A stretch of DNA of 22,355 nt from HGM04593 sp964423665 (GTDB lineage: Bacteria; Bacteroidota; Bacteroidia; Bacteroidales; Bacteroidaceae). Position numbers and translations under genes: made by a program. The notes beneath the pieces were generated by a model that worked only from the letters and a program-made list of their open reading frames with translations, was not told the DNA's origin and did no database searches. This document shows positions 14,576-22,355 of this stretch, in pieces (positions within the stretch are counted from its first letter, which is position 1; each line of letters begins with the position of its first letter). The stretch covers positions 1 to 22,355 of the forward strand of contig CAYRFX010000034.1 in NCBI GenBank assembly GCA_964423665.1, written 5' to 3'.

Positions 14576-16087
14576 TCACCCCCACGCAGCGGGCAACGCC
14601 TCTACAATATCACTTGCCACAAGAGAAATTTCACCAACCTTTGCCGCGGCAATATCACCTGCAAGACCATGAATGAACACACCGAGGCGTGCTGCATCGG
14701 CAGCCGCCAAACCCTGTGCCAAAAGGACTAGCAACACGCCTGTGAGAGTATCTCCGCTGCCGCCTGTTGCCATGCCGGCATTGCCCGTCGTATTAAAATG
14801 AACGGTTCCCTGCGGTGTAACCACCGCTGTATAAGCCCCTTTAAGAACCACACAGATATTATTCTCACAAGCCAGCCCGATGGCACGCTGCAACCCTTCG
14901 TATGAATTGCGGCACTCGCCTGCGAGACGGGTAAATTCTCCTATGTGGGGTGTTATTATGCTACCCTGCGGCAAGCGAGAGAGATACTCTTTGTTGCGGG
15001 AGAGGATATTGAGTGCATCGGCATCTATCACCATGGGAACCTTGCAAGCATCGACAAGCGCAAGAAACGCCTGCTCTGTTGCCGGAACCTGCCCCAGCCC
15101 GGGCCCCACTGCCACTGCTGTATATTTATCGGGCGAGGGCACAGAGGATATATATTGCTCACCGAATGAGGGCAAAGTCATAGCCTCGGGCACGGTGCGT
15201 TGCAGAATATCATTATTGCAGCGGGGAACAACAAGGGTGAGCAACCCCACACCTGAGCGCAGCGCAGCCCGGGCCGCCAGCACCGAGGCTCCTGCCATGC
15301 CCTCGCTGCCTGCAACAAGAAGAGCGCGCCCGAAACAGCCTTTGTGTGCATGCTTGCCACGTTGCGGGAGAAGCGGTGCCACATCGGCATGGGTTGTCAT
15401 AAAATATGGGGTGGGCTCACTATCAATAGCCTCTTTACTCAACGATATATCGAGCGTCTCAAACGTGCCCACATAAGGGGCATTCTCGGCAAAGAGCATC
15501 GACAACTTGGGAAATTGCAGGGTGTATGTTACCGTCGCCCTTACTACATTTGCATAGTTAGTGGCAGCATTATCCTCGCCCATAAGCCCCGATGGAATAT
15601 CTATTGCCACCACCTCGTTGGGGAGGGAGTTTATAAAGTTTATCGCCGAGGCGAACAGCCCCTCGACAGGGCGGGCAAGCCCGCTGCCGAAAAGCCCGTC
15701 AATCACCACCGCATCGGCCGGTAACAGTGGCGGTGTGAAATTATCGGTTACGGTGTGCAGAGAGAGGGGAAAGAGCCCGCCTGCCACCATTGATTGCAAA
15801 GATTGCAGATTGGCTGCACAATCGGGCGAAAGGCGATTTGTGGGCGACACCAACCATACGTCTGCCCCACAGCCGGCAACAGCAAGCATACGAGCCACGG
15901 CAAGGGCATCGCCACCGTTGTTGCCCTGCCCTGCGAATATTAGGAAATGCTTGCCGGGGTAACGGGCAAGGATTGCGCGGGTGAGGGTGGCGGCGGCTCG
16001 CTCCATAAGCATTATGGAGGGGATTGGTTCGTTTTCTATTGTGTGGGCGTCTATTTGCTTTATTGCTGCTGTGGGGAATATTTTCAT
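14576..16087 (-). CDS. nnr: Bifunctional NAD(P)H-hydrate epimerase / ADP-dependent NAD(P)H-hydrate dehydratase
   Basis: A 503-residue fusion that repairs damaged NAD(P)HX. The N-terminal YjeF-type epimerase (about 1-215) interconverts the R and S hydrates. The C-terminal ribokinase-like dehydratase (about 230-500) restores NAD(P)H using ADP. The epimerase site shows GQGNNGGDALAVARML at 53-68. The dehydratase shows GSEGMAGA and, near residues 440-447, GGSGDTLTG with the conserved Asp. The start MKIFPTAAIKQIDAHTIENEP is the usual Bacteroidota N-terminus. It follows aroQ after a 239-nt gap and has its own terminator downstream. Transcriptional linkage to the aro operon is possible but uncertain, as no terminator is visible after aroQ. 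Confidence 0.96.
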   Translation of the reverse strand: MKIFPTAAIKQIDAHTIENEPIPSIMLMERAAATLTRAILARYPGKHFLIFAGQGNNGGDALAVARMLAVAGCGADVWLVSPTNRLSPDCAANLQSLQSMVAGGLFPLSLHTVTDNFTPPLLPADAVVIDGLFGSGLARPVEGLFASAINFINSLPNEVVAIDIPSGLMGEDNAATNYANVVRATVTYTLQFPKLSMLFAENAPYVGTFETLDISLSKEAIDSEPTPYFMTTHADVAPLLPQRGKHAHKGCFGRALLVAGSEGMAGASVLAARAALRSGVGLLTLVVPRCNNDILQRTVPEAMTLPSFGEQYISSVPSPDKYTAVAVGPGLGQVPATEQAFLALVDACKVPMVIDADALNILSRNKEYLSRLPQGSIITPHIGEFTRLAGECRNSYEGLQRAIGLACENNICVVLKGAYTAVVTPQGTVHFNTTGNAGMATGGSGDTLTGVLLVLLAQGLAAADAARLGVFIHGLAGDIAAAKVGEISLVASDIVEALPAAWG

Positions 16088-16123
16088 TGGTTTTTTATTA
16101 ATGGGGCTTTAATCACATTATAA

Positions 16124-16309
16124 TCTTTGCGTGTTCTTTTCATAACTGAAAAGAAGCAAAAGGTTCCTGCACTTGGACGTAACAGCCATTCACTACTGCT
16201 GAAGATATTATCGCTGTTACTACCTGAAAGCCGAGTAGGATTGGAAGAACAAATTTTAGAATACAGCAGAGCACAAGCAATTTCGTTAAACAAAGAAACT
16301 AATGGCTGA
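16124..16309 (+). pseudogene. Orphan coding-like fragment between the NAD(P)HX-repair gene and aroQ
   Basis: An open plus-strand frame ending in TGA at 16307-16309, with codon choice that looks protein-coding (VPALGRNSHSLLLKIL, then PESRVGLEEQILEYSRAQ). It lacks an ATG; the only start-like codon is TTG at 16127. It looks like the last 60 residues of a longer protein, perhaps left by a mobile element, but I cannot name the family. The minus strand is also open across most of the gap, so chance is possible. It occupies most of the 239-nt gap downstream of aroQ. Confidence 0.3.
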
Positions 16310-16326
16310 TTAAGCAATAAACTACA

Positions 16327-16758
16327 CTAATTCAAAGAGCTTAAAAACTCAAGCCCCTCCTTGTAGCCATCAAAGCCCTTGCCGCAAATAGTCTTTTGTG
16401 CATAAAGCGACACAAAAGAAAAACGGCGAAAATCCTCGCGGGTGGAGATATCGGTGAGATGCACCTCCACGGTGGGCAACGCCACAGCCTTTAACGCATC
16501 TAAGATAGCAACACTCGTGTGGGTGTATGCCGCGGGGTTGATGAGAATTGCATCGAACACCTCGTATGCAGCCTGTATCTTATCGACTATAGCCCCTTCG
16601 TGGTTGGACTGGAAGAGCTCAACCTCTACACCAGTCTCGGCTGCCGATGTGCGGATATAATCCTGCAGGGCGGCAAAGTTGCGCGCGCCGTAGAGAGCAG
16701 GCTCGCGCAGACCGAGGAGGTTAAGGTTGGGACCGTTTATTACAAGTATCTTTTTCAT
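16327..16758 (-). CDS. aroQ: 3-dehydroquinate dehydratase, type II
   Basis: Type II dehydroquinase, which removes water from 3-dehydroquinate to give 3-dehydroshikimate, step three of the shikimate pathway. The 143-residue length is standard for this dodecameric cytoplasmic enzyme. The N-terminal motif NGPNLNLLGLREPALYG carries Arg18 and the catalytic Tyr23. NHEG, NPAAYTHTS, the catalytic His in EVHL and the Arg in TREDF are all present. It is the last gene of the aro operon, starting 3 nt after the end of pheA, which suggests translational coupling. No terminator follows its stop codon. Confidence 0.97.
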   Translation of the reverse strand: MKKILVINGPNLNLLGLREPALYGARNFAALQDYIRTSAAETGVEVELFQSNHEGAIVDKIQAAYEVFDAILINPAAYTHTSVAILDALKAVALPTVEVHLTDISTREDFRRFSFVSLYAQKTICGKGFDGYKEGLEFLSSLN

Positions 16759-16761
16759 CTT

Positions 16762-17904
16762 CTAAATAATTTCGGCATATGTGCCAAAGTACTTGAACTG
16801 CTCGCCGCAATCATGCAATTCACACATGAGCGAAAGGAACTCGGTGCTATATACCGATGCCTCTATATCGAAATAGAAACGATACTCAAACTCGCGCTCG
16901 GGTATCTGGCGGCTCTCCAATTTAACAAGGTTCACGCCGGTTGCGTTGAAACGCGACAATATGCGGAAGAGCGTGCCCGGGCGGTTGGGGATATTAATCA
17001 TGACACTTGTACGGTCGGCACCCGAGTAGATTTTGGGCTCTTTTGCTATGCATATAAAGCGGGTGTAGTTGTTGTCGCGGTTCTGTGCCGATGATTTAAG
17101 CACCTGCATCTGATAGAGTTCTGCGCAGAGACGCGATGAGAGCGATGCTTTTGTGCGGTCGCCACTCTGTGCTACCATACGGGCTGCCTCGGCGGTGTTC
17201 TCCATTGCTATCACACGCACGTTTTTGAGGGTGGAGAGGAAATTGGAACACTGGCTTATTGCCTGCTGGTGAGAGTATATCTCGCGAACATCGGAAAGCT
17301 TGGTACCGGGGAGGCTCAACAAGGCATGATCAACCTTCAAGCGCACACCGCGCACGATGCTCACATTGTATTCCGACAAGAGGTCGTAAATTGCATTCAC
17401 AGAACCGGCAAGCGAATTCTCGATGGGCAACACGCCATACTCGCATAGACCGCTTGCAACTGCCTTAAAGACACCCTCGAAGCCGTTCATGTACATAATA
17501 TCGGGGAGGTCGAAAAGACGCTCCGATGCCAGATGTGCATACGAGCCCTCGCAACCGGCACACGCAACAGATGCACGCTTGGGGAAGGGCTGGGGAGGCA
17601 CTGATGTTATCTCCTTTATCTTCTCATAGAACTCCGATCCCTGTGCAAGCATGCGTGTTTCATATGACTCGCTGAGGTCGAATATTGTGCGATAGAGCGT
17701 GCGACCATAGCCCTCAAACTCGGGGCCGAGGCGGCGGGACACATTGTGTAGAACGGTTCTTGCACGCGAGGGGTGATACACGGGTAAATTATTCTCTTTT
17801 TTATAACGACCCACCTCGCTCACCACTTGCATGCGTTTTGCAAATAGGTCGCACATTTGGGTATCAATCTCATCAATCTGTTTGCGTAGTTCTTCCAAAT
17901 CCAT
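16762..17904 (-). CDS. pheA: Chorismate mutase-like / prephenate dehydratase fusion with ACT domain
   Basis: A 380-residue three-domain protein making phenylpyruvate from prephenate. The N-terminal AroQ-class chorismate mutase domain (1-85) keeps Arg7, Arg24, Lys35, Arg47 and Glu82. It has His44 and Ala48 where E. coli has Asp48 and Glu52, so mutase activity is doubtful. The prephenate dehydratase domain (about 111-290) has GCEGSYAH, PIENSLAGSV, YSHQQAISQC and the catalytic Thr in NNYTRF. The C-terminal ACT domain (about 299-380) binds phenylalanine in this family. Its usual GALV and ESRP motifs read GTLF and ESRQ here, so feedback strength may differ. It lies 24 nt behind aroA and 3 nt before aroQ. 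The dehydratase call is secure; the mutase role is not. Confidence 0.96.
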   Translation of the reverse strand: MDLEELRKQIDEIDTQMCDLFAKRMQVVSEVGRYKKENNLPVYHPSRARTVLHNVSRRLGPEFEGYGRTLYRTIFDLSESYETRMLAQGSEFYEKIKEITSVPPQPFPKRASVACAGCEGSYAHLASERLFDLPDIMYMNGFEGVFKAVASGLCEYGVLPIENSLAGSVNAIYDLLSEYNVSIVRGVRLKVDHALLSLPGTKLSDVREIYSHQQAISQCSNFLSTLKNVRVIAMENTAEAARMVAQSGDRTKASLSSRLCAELYQMQVLKSSAQNRDNNYTRFICIAKEPKIYSGADRTSVMINIPNRPGTLFRILSRFNATGVNLVKLESRQIPEREFEYRFYFDIEASVYSTEFLSLMCELHDCGEQFKYFGTYAEII

Positions 17905-17928
17905 ATTCTTAAAGTTTTATTGTTTTCG

Positions 17929-19188
17929 CTATAAAATATTGCCGCCGAGGAGTGCAAAATCGTTGAAGAATGTGGGATAGGATTTTGCAACACACTCTGC
18001 TCCGTTGATGGTTGTAACCCCCTGTGAGGCGGTTGAAAGTATTGCTGCCGACATTGCTATGCGATGGTCGCCACAGCTGTCGATGGGCTGCTGTGCCACG
18101 GGATTGCCACCAATAACGGCAAAGGTATCCTCGCCCACAACCGACGATATTCCTGCTGCTGCAAGCACATTCTTCATTGCAGCCAAGCGGTCGCACTCCT
18201 TGAAGCGCAAACGCCCCACATTGGTAAAAAGTGTGGTGCCGCTTGCCACCGCTGCTGCCACGGATAGAATAGGAACAAGGTCGGGGGTATCGGTACAGTC
18301 GAGCTCGGTGCCGAACAGCTGTGATGGCATTGCCACAATGCCATCGGGGGTAATATCTATATATGCACCCATGAGACGCAGATGGTCTATGATGCGCCTG
18401 TCGCCTTGCAGCGAGCTGGGCGACACTCCACGCACAACAACAGGTTTCTTGCCTATCACGCCGGCTACCACCCAAAAAGCCGCCGACGACCAATCGCCCT
18501 CAACGACGAGATTGCCCGGCAGGCTGTAACGCTGGTTACCTTTTATATAGTAGTTATCGCACCTCTTTTCAACGGTTACACCCGCCACACGCAGGGCGTC
18601 TAAGGTCATCTCCACATAAGAGGCACTTGTGAGCCCGCCTATAATCTCTATTTCACTATCGCAAGGGAGAAGGGGCAGCGCAAAAAGGAGCCCTGTGAGA
18701 TATTGCGATGAGAGATTGCCGGGGAGCTTGAATTTACCGCCTTGCAAGGTGCCTGTGCAGGTTATTGGTAGTTCGAGCCCGGGAGTGTGTTTGTGGAACG
18801 AGAGCCCATGCTCCTCGAGCACATTGCACAAATCTCCCATGGGGCGTATGGGCAGTTTCCCGCCACCCACAAAAGTGGCGTCGGCACCAAGGGCTGCTGC
18901 CACAGACATGAGAAAACGCAGTGTGGAACCACTCTCGCCGCAGTTAAGCGTGCCGCCCTTTTGCACTTTCACAGGAGAGACGGTGAAAATACCATCATTA
19001 TATGAGATATCGGCACCAAGGGCATTGAGCGAGTGCATGGTGGCGAGGATATCGTCGTTCACACCGCTGCACGAGAAGGTGCAAGGTGCACTGCCCAGCG
19101 CAGCACAAATGAGCATGCGATGAGCTTGCGATTTTGAGGGTGGGAGCACCACCACACCTTCCAATGTTCCGTTTACACGCCTCTCCAT
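17929..19188 (-). CDS. aroA: 3-phosphoshikimate 1-carboxyvinyltransferase (EPSP synthase)
   Basis: EPSP synthase joins shikimate 3-phosphate and PEP, the sixth shikimate-pathway step and the target of glyphosate. The 419-residue length fits the short Bacteroidota form. The N-terminal substrate motif is PPSKSQAHR (Lys19, Arg24), and the PEP-binding loop is CGESGSTLRF at 83-92. Asp303 in DTPDLVPIL and Glu331 in FKECDRL match the catalytic Asp and Glu of E. coli AroA. The PEP loop reads GESGSTLR rather than the NAGTAMR of the plant and E. coli type. That variant suggests altered glyphosate sensitivity, which is inference. It begins 6 nt after the aroB stop and is followed by pheA after 24 nt. 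Confidence 0.97.
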   Translation of the reverse strand: MERRVNGTLEGVVVLPPSKSQAHRMLICAALGSAPCTFSCSGVNDDILATMHSLNALGADISYNDGIFTVSPVKVQKGGTLNCGESGSTLRFLMSVAAALGADATFVGGGKLPIRPMGDLCNVLEEHGLSFHKHTPGLELPITCTGTLQGGKFKLPGNLSSQYLTGLLFALPLLPCDSEIEIIGGLTSASYVEMTLDALRVAGVTVEKRCDNYYIKGNQRYSLPGNLVVEGDWSSAAFWVVAGVIGKKPVVVRGVSPSSLQGDRRIIDHLRLMGAYIDITPDGIVAMPSQLFGTELDCTDTPDLVPILSVAAAVASGTTLFTNVGRLRFKECDRLAAMKNVLAAAGISSVVGEDTFAVIGGNPVAQQPIDSCGDHRIAMSAAILSTASQGVTTINGAECVAKSYPTFFNDFALLGGNIL

Positions 19189-19194
19189 ATATTT

Positions 19195-20241
19195 TTATAT
19201 TACTTTATCCAACAATTCTTTAAGCTCCTCAACAGGAACGGTGTGCAGCACACACTGCCCCACCTCGCGCGGGAGCACAATAGAGATGTTGCCACCGCGA
19301 CGTTTCTTGTCGGAGAGGAGCGAGGAGTATATCTCATCTGCCGAATAGTTGCAGGAGATATCGAAGCCGTATCGTTGCAGAAGTGCCGACAACTCCTCTG
19401 CAATATCGCAGTAACCGCATAGGGGTGCTATTCTTGCAGCAATGACCATGCCTTTTGCCACAGCTTCGCCATGCGACACGGCGAAATTGCTAAGCTTCTC
19501 GATGGCATGCCCAAAGGTGTGCCCGAAATTTAGCAACCCGCGCAAGCCGTTGTCAAACTCATCTTCCTGCACCACATCGCGTTTAATCTCCACGCAACGG
19601 GCAACCACGCTGCCGCGGTCAAAAGGAATGGTGTGCAGGGTGGAATAGAGCTCTTTATCGAGTATCACTCCGTATTTTACAACCTCGGCACAACCGTCGC
19701 AATAGATATTGGCGGGAAGGGTGTCCATGAGGGTTGTATCGCAGCACACGAGCGATGGCTGATAGAAACTGCCCACAAGATTCTTACCTGCGGGAATATC
19801 TATCGCAGTTTTGCCGCCTACAGAGCTATCGACCGCAGCCAACAGCGTGGTGGGAACCTGTATATATTTAACTCCGCGCAGATAGAGCGATGCCGAAAGA
19901 CCGCCAAGGTCGCCCACTACTCCACCGCCAAAAGCCACCACGGCATCGCTGCGGGTGAGCTGCTCGGTTGCCATGAAAGAGAGAAACGCCAAAAGGTTAT
20001 CGGCACATTTGGAGGCCTCTCCTGCGGGAATAACATATTTGCAGGTATCATAGCCTGCTGCTTGCAGATAACCCACGATGCGGCTGCCGTAGAGGGCATC
20101 TACATTACTGTCGGTGAGAAGTGCCACACGGCATTTTCCCACCAACGGTGCAATAAACTCCCCTATTTGCGGAAGTATATTGTCGCCTATATATATATCG
20201 TAGCTGCGCGATGCTGCTACATGTATTGTTCTATGAGACAT
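19195..20241 (-). CDS. aroB: 3-dehydroquinate synthase
   Basis: AroB cyclises DAHP to 3-dehydroquinate, step two of the shikimate pathway, using NAD+ and a divalent metal. The 348-residue length is normal. The nucleotide-binding motif GGGVVGDLGG lies at about 105-114, followed by VPTTLLAAVDSSVGGKTAID. Metal ligands are Glu186 in CAEVVKYG, His241 in NFGHTFGH and His257 in SHGEAV. It starts 9 nt after the tyrA stop and ends 6 nt before aroA, inside the operon. ATG at 20241 is the natural start, with MSHRTIHV leading directly into the first strand. Confidence 0.97.
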   Translation of the reverse strand: MSHRTIHVAASRSYDIYIGDNILPQIGEFIAPLVGKCRVALLTDSNVDALYGSRIVGYLQAAGYDTCKYVIPAGEASKCADNLLAFLSFMATEQLTRSDAVVAFGGGVVGDLGGLSASLYLRGVKYIQVPTTLLAAVDSSVGGKTAIDIPAGKNLVGSFYQPSLVCCDTTLMDTLPANIYCDGCAEVVKYGVILDKELYSTLHTIPFDRGSVVARCVEIKRDVVQEDEFDNGLRGLLNFGHTFGHAIEKLSNFAVSHGEAVAKGMVIAARIAPLCGYCDIAEELSALLQRYGFDISCNYSADEIYSSLLSDKKRRGGNISIVLPREVGQCVLHTVPVEELKELLDKVI

Positions 20242-20250
20242 TAAGGTTGT

Positions 20251-21081
20251 TTATTTTTCTGTTTCCTCTTTGGCTATACACCCCTCGTGCAACAGGTTGC
20301 AAAGGGTATCGGCATCGCCCGTTGCTATTGCATCGCGATACTGATAGAGGGAGCCTATTAACAAATCCAGCTCGGCAAGGAGATTTTCGCGGTTCTCCAG
20401 GAAGAGTTCGGTCCACATATTCTCATTAAGGCGCGATACGCGGGTAAAATCTCGGAAACTGCCTGCGCTGTAACCCTTGTGATACTGTGCCGACGGGCTC
20501 TTTATGAAGGCGTTGGAGACCACATGGCACATTTGCGATGTGTATGCAATCATGCGGTCGTGAAACTCGGCGGTTGTAACCACAAATTTCTTGAATTCAA
20601 GGGGGGCGAGAGCCTGTTTCACCCTGTCGAGCATATTTATATCATCGTGTACCGGGGGCACCATGATAAACGATGCACCGCTGAAGAGGGTGGGACGAGA
20701 GTATTTATAGCCCGAATATTGCAGACCTGCCATGGGGTGCCCGCCAACAAATGTGAAGCCATGACGGGCTGCAAGGGCAAAGCCCTGCTCGCACACCGCA
20801 CGCTTGGTTCCGCAAAAATCGACAACCAGTGCCTTTGCAGGAATATCCCGGGCATTCTCGGCAAGATAACCGATGACTGCCGCAGGGGTGGCTGTGAGCA
20901 ACAACAAATCGCACTGCTGCAAGGAGTTCTTTGTAAGTTCCTTGTCTATTGTGCCATCAAGACGGGCATATCCCAGCACGGTGGAGTTTATATCATAACC
21001 ATACACCGTATGAGCCGCAGCCTTGAATGCCTTTGCTGCCGAGCCGCCTATGAGCCCCAATCCTACTATTCCTACCTTCAT
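20251..21081 (-). CDS. tyrA: Prephenate dehydrogenase
   Basis: TyrA oxidatively decarboxylates prephenate to 4-hydroxyphenylpyruvate, the committed step to tyrosine. The 276-residue protein has an N-terminal Rossmann domain with GLGLIGGS at about 7-14 and Asp30 closing the second strand. The catalytic His115 lies in GGHPMAG. The C-terminal helical dimerisation domain contains SFRDFTRVSRLNENMW, where the Arg residues bind the substrate. There is no fused chorismate mutase and no ACT domain, so it depends on another mutase for prephenate and may lack direct tyrosine feedback. It starts 12 nt after aroF and is followed by aroB after 9 nt. Arogenate dehydrogenase activity is the alternative; sequence alone cannot decide. 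Confidence 0.96.
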   Translation of the reverse strand: MKVGIVGLGLIGGSAAKAFKAAAHTVYGYDINSTVLGYARLDGTIDKELTKNSLQQCDLLLLTATPAAVIGYLAENARDIPAKALVVDFCGTKRAVCEQGFALAARHGFTFVGGHPMAGLQYSGYKYSRPTLFSGASFIMVPPVHDDINMLDRVKQALAPLEFKKFVVTTAEFHDRMIAYTSQMCHVVSNAFIKSPSAQYHKGYSAGSFRDFTRVSRLNENMWTELFLENRENLLAELDLLIGSLYQYRDAIATGDADTLCNLLHEGCIAKEETEK

Positions 21082-21093
21082 ACCACTTATATT

Positions 21094-22107
21094 TTAGTGC
21101 ATTATACTGCGAATCTCACGCACGCGCGACGCAACCTCGTCGAACTGTTCAGGAGTGAGCGACTGTGCACCGTCGCAGAGAGCGTGGGCAGGGTCGTTGT
21201 GTACCTCAATGATGAGACCATCGGCTCCCGCTGCACAAGCGGCACAAGCCATGGGGCGCACAAGGCGCGAAACACCTGTTGCGTGGCTGGGATCGACAAC
21301 CACCGGGAGATGAGAGAGACCGTGGAGCACGGGAACCGCTGCAAGATCGAGCACGTTGCGGGTATAGTTGTCGTAGCTGCGGATACCGCGCTCGCAAAGC
21401 ATCACCTGCTCGTTACCCTCGGACATTATATATTCGGCACTCATGAGAAGCTCTTTAAGTGTAGCCGAAAGACCGCGCTTCAACAGAATGGGCTTGTTTG
21501 AACGGCCAAGTTCCTTGAGCAGCTCAAAGTTCTGCATATTGCGGGCACCCACCTGAATAATATCGACATCGGCAAAGAGGTCGAGATGTGCAGCACTCAT
21601 AATCTCGGTAACGATGGGGAGACCTGTAGCTTCGCGAGCCTTGAGCAACAACTGAAGTCCCTCGGCACGCAATCCCTGGAAATCGTAGGGAGAGGTGCGG
21701 GGCTTGAAGGCTCCACCACGCAGGATATCTGCACCCGACGCTTTCACCGCTGTTGCGATTGTGAGTATCTGCTCTTCCGACTCAACCGAGCAAGGACCTG
21801 CCATTATTGCAAAGTTGCCTGCACCAATCTTCACTTTATTCTCGCCACTACCCACTTCCACAATGGTATCATCGGGGTGGAAACGACGGTTGGCACTCTT
21901 AAAGGGGTCACTGATGCGGGTAACGTTGGCTATTATCTCCAAACCCGACAAAAGGTCTATATCTATTTTTGTTGTATCGCCAATGAGGCCGAGCACGGTT
22001 TGCATTTCGCCCTCTGATACATGCACTTTCACGTTCTGTGATTCTAACCAATGAATGAGGTTGTCTCTTTGTGTTTTTGTAACACCGCTTTTTAATACTG
22101 CTATCAT
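21094..22107 (-). CDS. aroF: 3-deoxy-7-phosphoheptulonate (DAHP) synthase, type I beta
   Basis: The first enzyme of the shikimate pathway, joining PEP and erythrose 4-phosphate. The 337-residue protein has an N-terminal ferredoxin-like regulatory domain (about 1-68), as in Thermotoga DAHP synthase, before the TIM barrel. Metal and substrate residues are visible: Cys106 in GPCSVES, GGAFKPRTSPYDFQG at 131-145, LLKRG, DPSHATG and EVHNDP. Many Bacteroidota instead carry a DAHP synthase fused to chorismate mutase; no mutase is fused here. It is the first gene of the operon, with an AT-rich upstream region and a promoter-like box 38 nt before the ATG. The N-terminal domain suggests feedback by an aromatic amino acid, which one is unknown. 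Confidence 0.96.
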   Translation of the reverse strand: MIAVLKSGVTKTQRDNLIHWLESQNVKVHVSEGEMQTVLGLIGDTTKIDIDLLSGLEIIANVTRISDPFKSANRRFHPDDTIVEVGSGENKVKIGAGNFAIMAGPCSVESEEQILTIATAVKASGADILRGGAFKPRTSPYDFQGLRAEGLQLLLKAREATGLPIVTEIMSAAHLDLFADVDIIQVGARNMQNFELLKELGRSNKPILLKRGLSATLKELLMSAEYIMSEGNEQVMLCERGIRSYDNYTRNVLDLAAVPVLHGLSHLPVVVDPSHATGVSRLVRPMACAACAAGADGLIIEVHNDPAHALCDGAQSLTPEQFDEVASRVREIRSIMH

Positions 22108-22144
22108 AACTTTATTTTTTTATTGTCTGTTTCTTATTGAGGCG

Positions 22145-22152
22145 CAAATTTA
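22145..22152 (-). promoter_or_regulatory. Candidate -7 box of the aro operon
   Basis: On the minus strand this reads TAAATTTG, a full match to TAnnTTTG, 38 nt before the aroF start in very AT-rich DNA. A weak TTTTAG lies at about the -33 distance. I saw no leader peptide rich in Phe or Tyr and no T-box. Confidence 0.45.
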
Positions 22153-22278
22153 TAAATATTTTTTTCTTATCCTAAAATGTTACAAATTTTAATAGATATT
22201 TTTTTGAAAAAAGGTGTTCTAAACAACATTTTGCGCAATTTTTTAAAAATCGCAGAATTTGCAATTATCTTAGAATTA

Positions 22279-22327
22279 AACGGTTATTCGGGTTGCTTGA
22301 AAATTGGGTAACGAGATAGCAACCGTT
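22279..22327. repeat. Overlapping inverted repeats upstream of the aro operon
   Basis: GCAACCGTT at 22319-22327 can pair with either AACGGTT (22279-22285) or GGTTGC (22291-22296), two mutually exclusive stems. They lie upstream of the likely aroF promoter. The remaining 22153-22278 is AT-rich with no gene visible. Confidence 0.4.
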
Positions 22328-22355
22328 CGTATTTCTGAGTTCGTTATTGTTTTGC

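Noticed and set aside
14346..14585. Minus-strand open frame of 79 codons downstream of the NAD(P)HX-repair gene
   Set aside because: It overlaps the end of that gene and runs through the terminator stem and T-tract at 14416-14452, so it is unlikely to be translated.
16540..16560. NPAAYTH instead of NPGAYTH in AroQ
   Set aside because: I recall Ala at this position in other type II dehydroquinases, and the catalytic Tyr, His and Arg are all present.
20479..21501. Plus-strand open frame (340 codons) across tyrA and aroF
   Set aside because: It spans the junction of two well-supported minus-strand genes and has no recognisable domain.

Overview
The window looks like chromosomal DNA from a gut-type Bacteroidales bacterium (Bacteroidota). 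The evidence is a PorU-type sortase of the type IX secretion system (T9SS), a Rex repressor, an eIF1/SUI1-like factor, and promoters of the Bacteroidota form TTTG-N19-TAnnTTTG. The clearest such promoter precedes a tRNA-Leu gene. Genus cannot be fixed from the sequence alone. Nearly all genes are recognisable housekeeping genes; one short AT-rich stretch next to the tRNA looks acquired.

Layout. (1) 1-4729, minus strand: rex, an FAH-family enzyme and porU are packed with gaps of 1 and 6 nt and probably co-transcribed; porU runs off the left edge, so its 3' end is missing. (2) 4880-8448, plus strand: a SUI1-domain protein; pyrE with a hairpin in its leader and a small SRPBCC-like protein right behind it; argH; and a lipoprotein with four cysteines on a Rieske-like sequence framework. 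Perfect inverted repeats, terminators or terminator-like, follow the SRPBCC-like gene and argH. (3) 8477-8680: promoter, tRNA-Leu(UAA), terminator. (4) 8681-9917: an AT-richer segment with a CatA-like acetyltransferase and the broken remains of a small secreted protein. (5) 9918-14335, minus strand: a large exported GH2 beta-galactosidase with two ricin-like N-terminal repeats and a T9SS-like C-terminal tail. (6) 14416-16326: NAD(P)HX repair enzyme with its terminator, and an orphan coding-like scrap behind aroQ. (7) 16327-22355, minus strand: a six-gene aromatic amino acid operon, aroF-tyrA-aroB-aroA-pheA-aroQ.

How the genes fit together. The aro operon supplies DAHP synthase, dehydroquinate synthase, dehydroquinase and EPSP synthase, plus the Phe and Tyr branch enzymes. 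aroE, aroK and aroC are not in the window. The only chorismate mutase domain seen is the N-terminus of PheA, and it has lost two canonical active-site residues (Asp48 and Glu52 in E. coli numbering). PorU is the cell-surface sortase that processes T9SS cargo, and the beta-galactosidase carries a tail that looks like such a sorting signal, so one window may hold both processing enzyme and client.

I found no CRISPR array, insertion sequence, phage gene, toxin-antitoxin pair or recognisable defence system. The observations most worth a second look are the degenerate chorismate mutase domain, the Cys4 Rieske-like lipoprotein, and the tRNA-flanking acquired segment.
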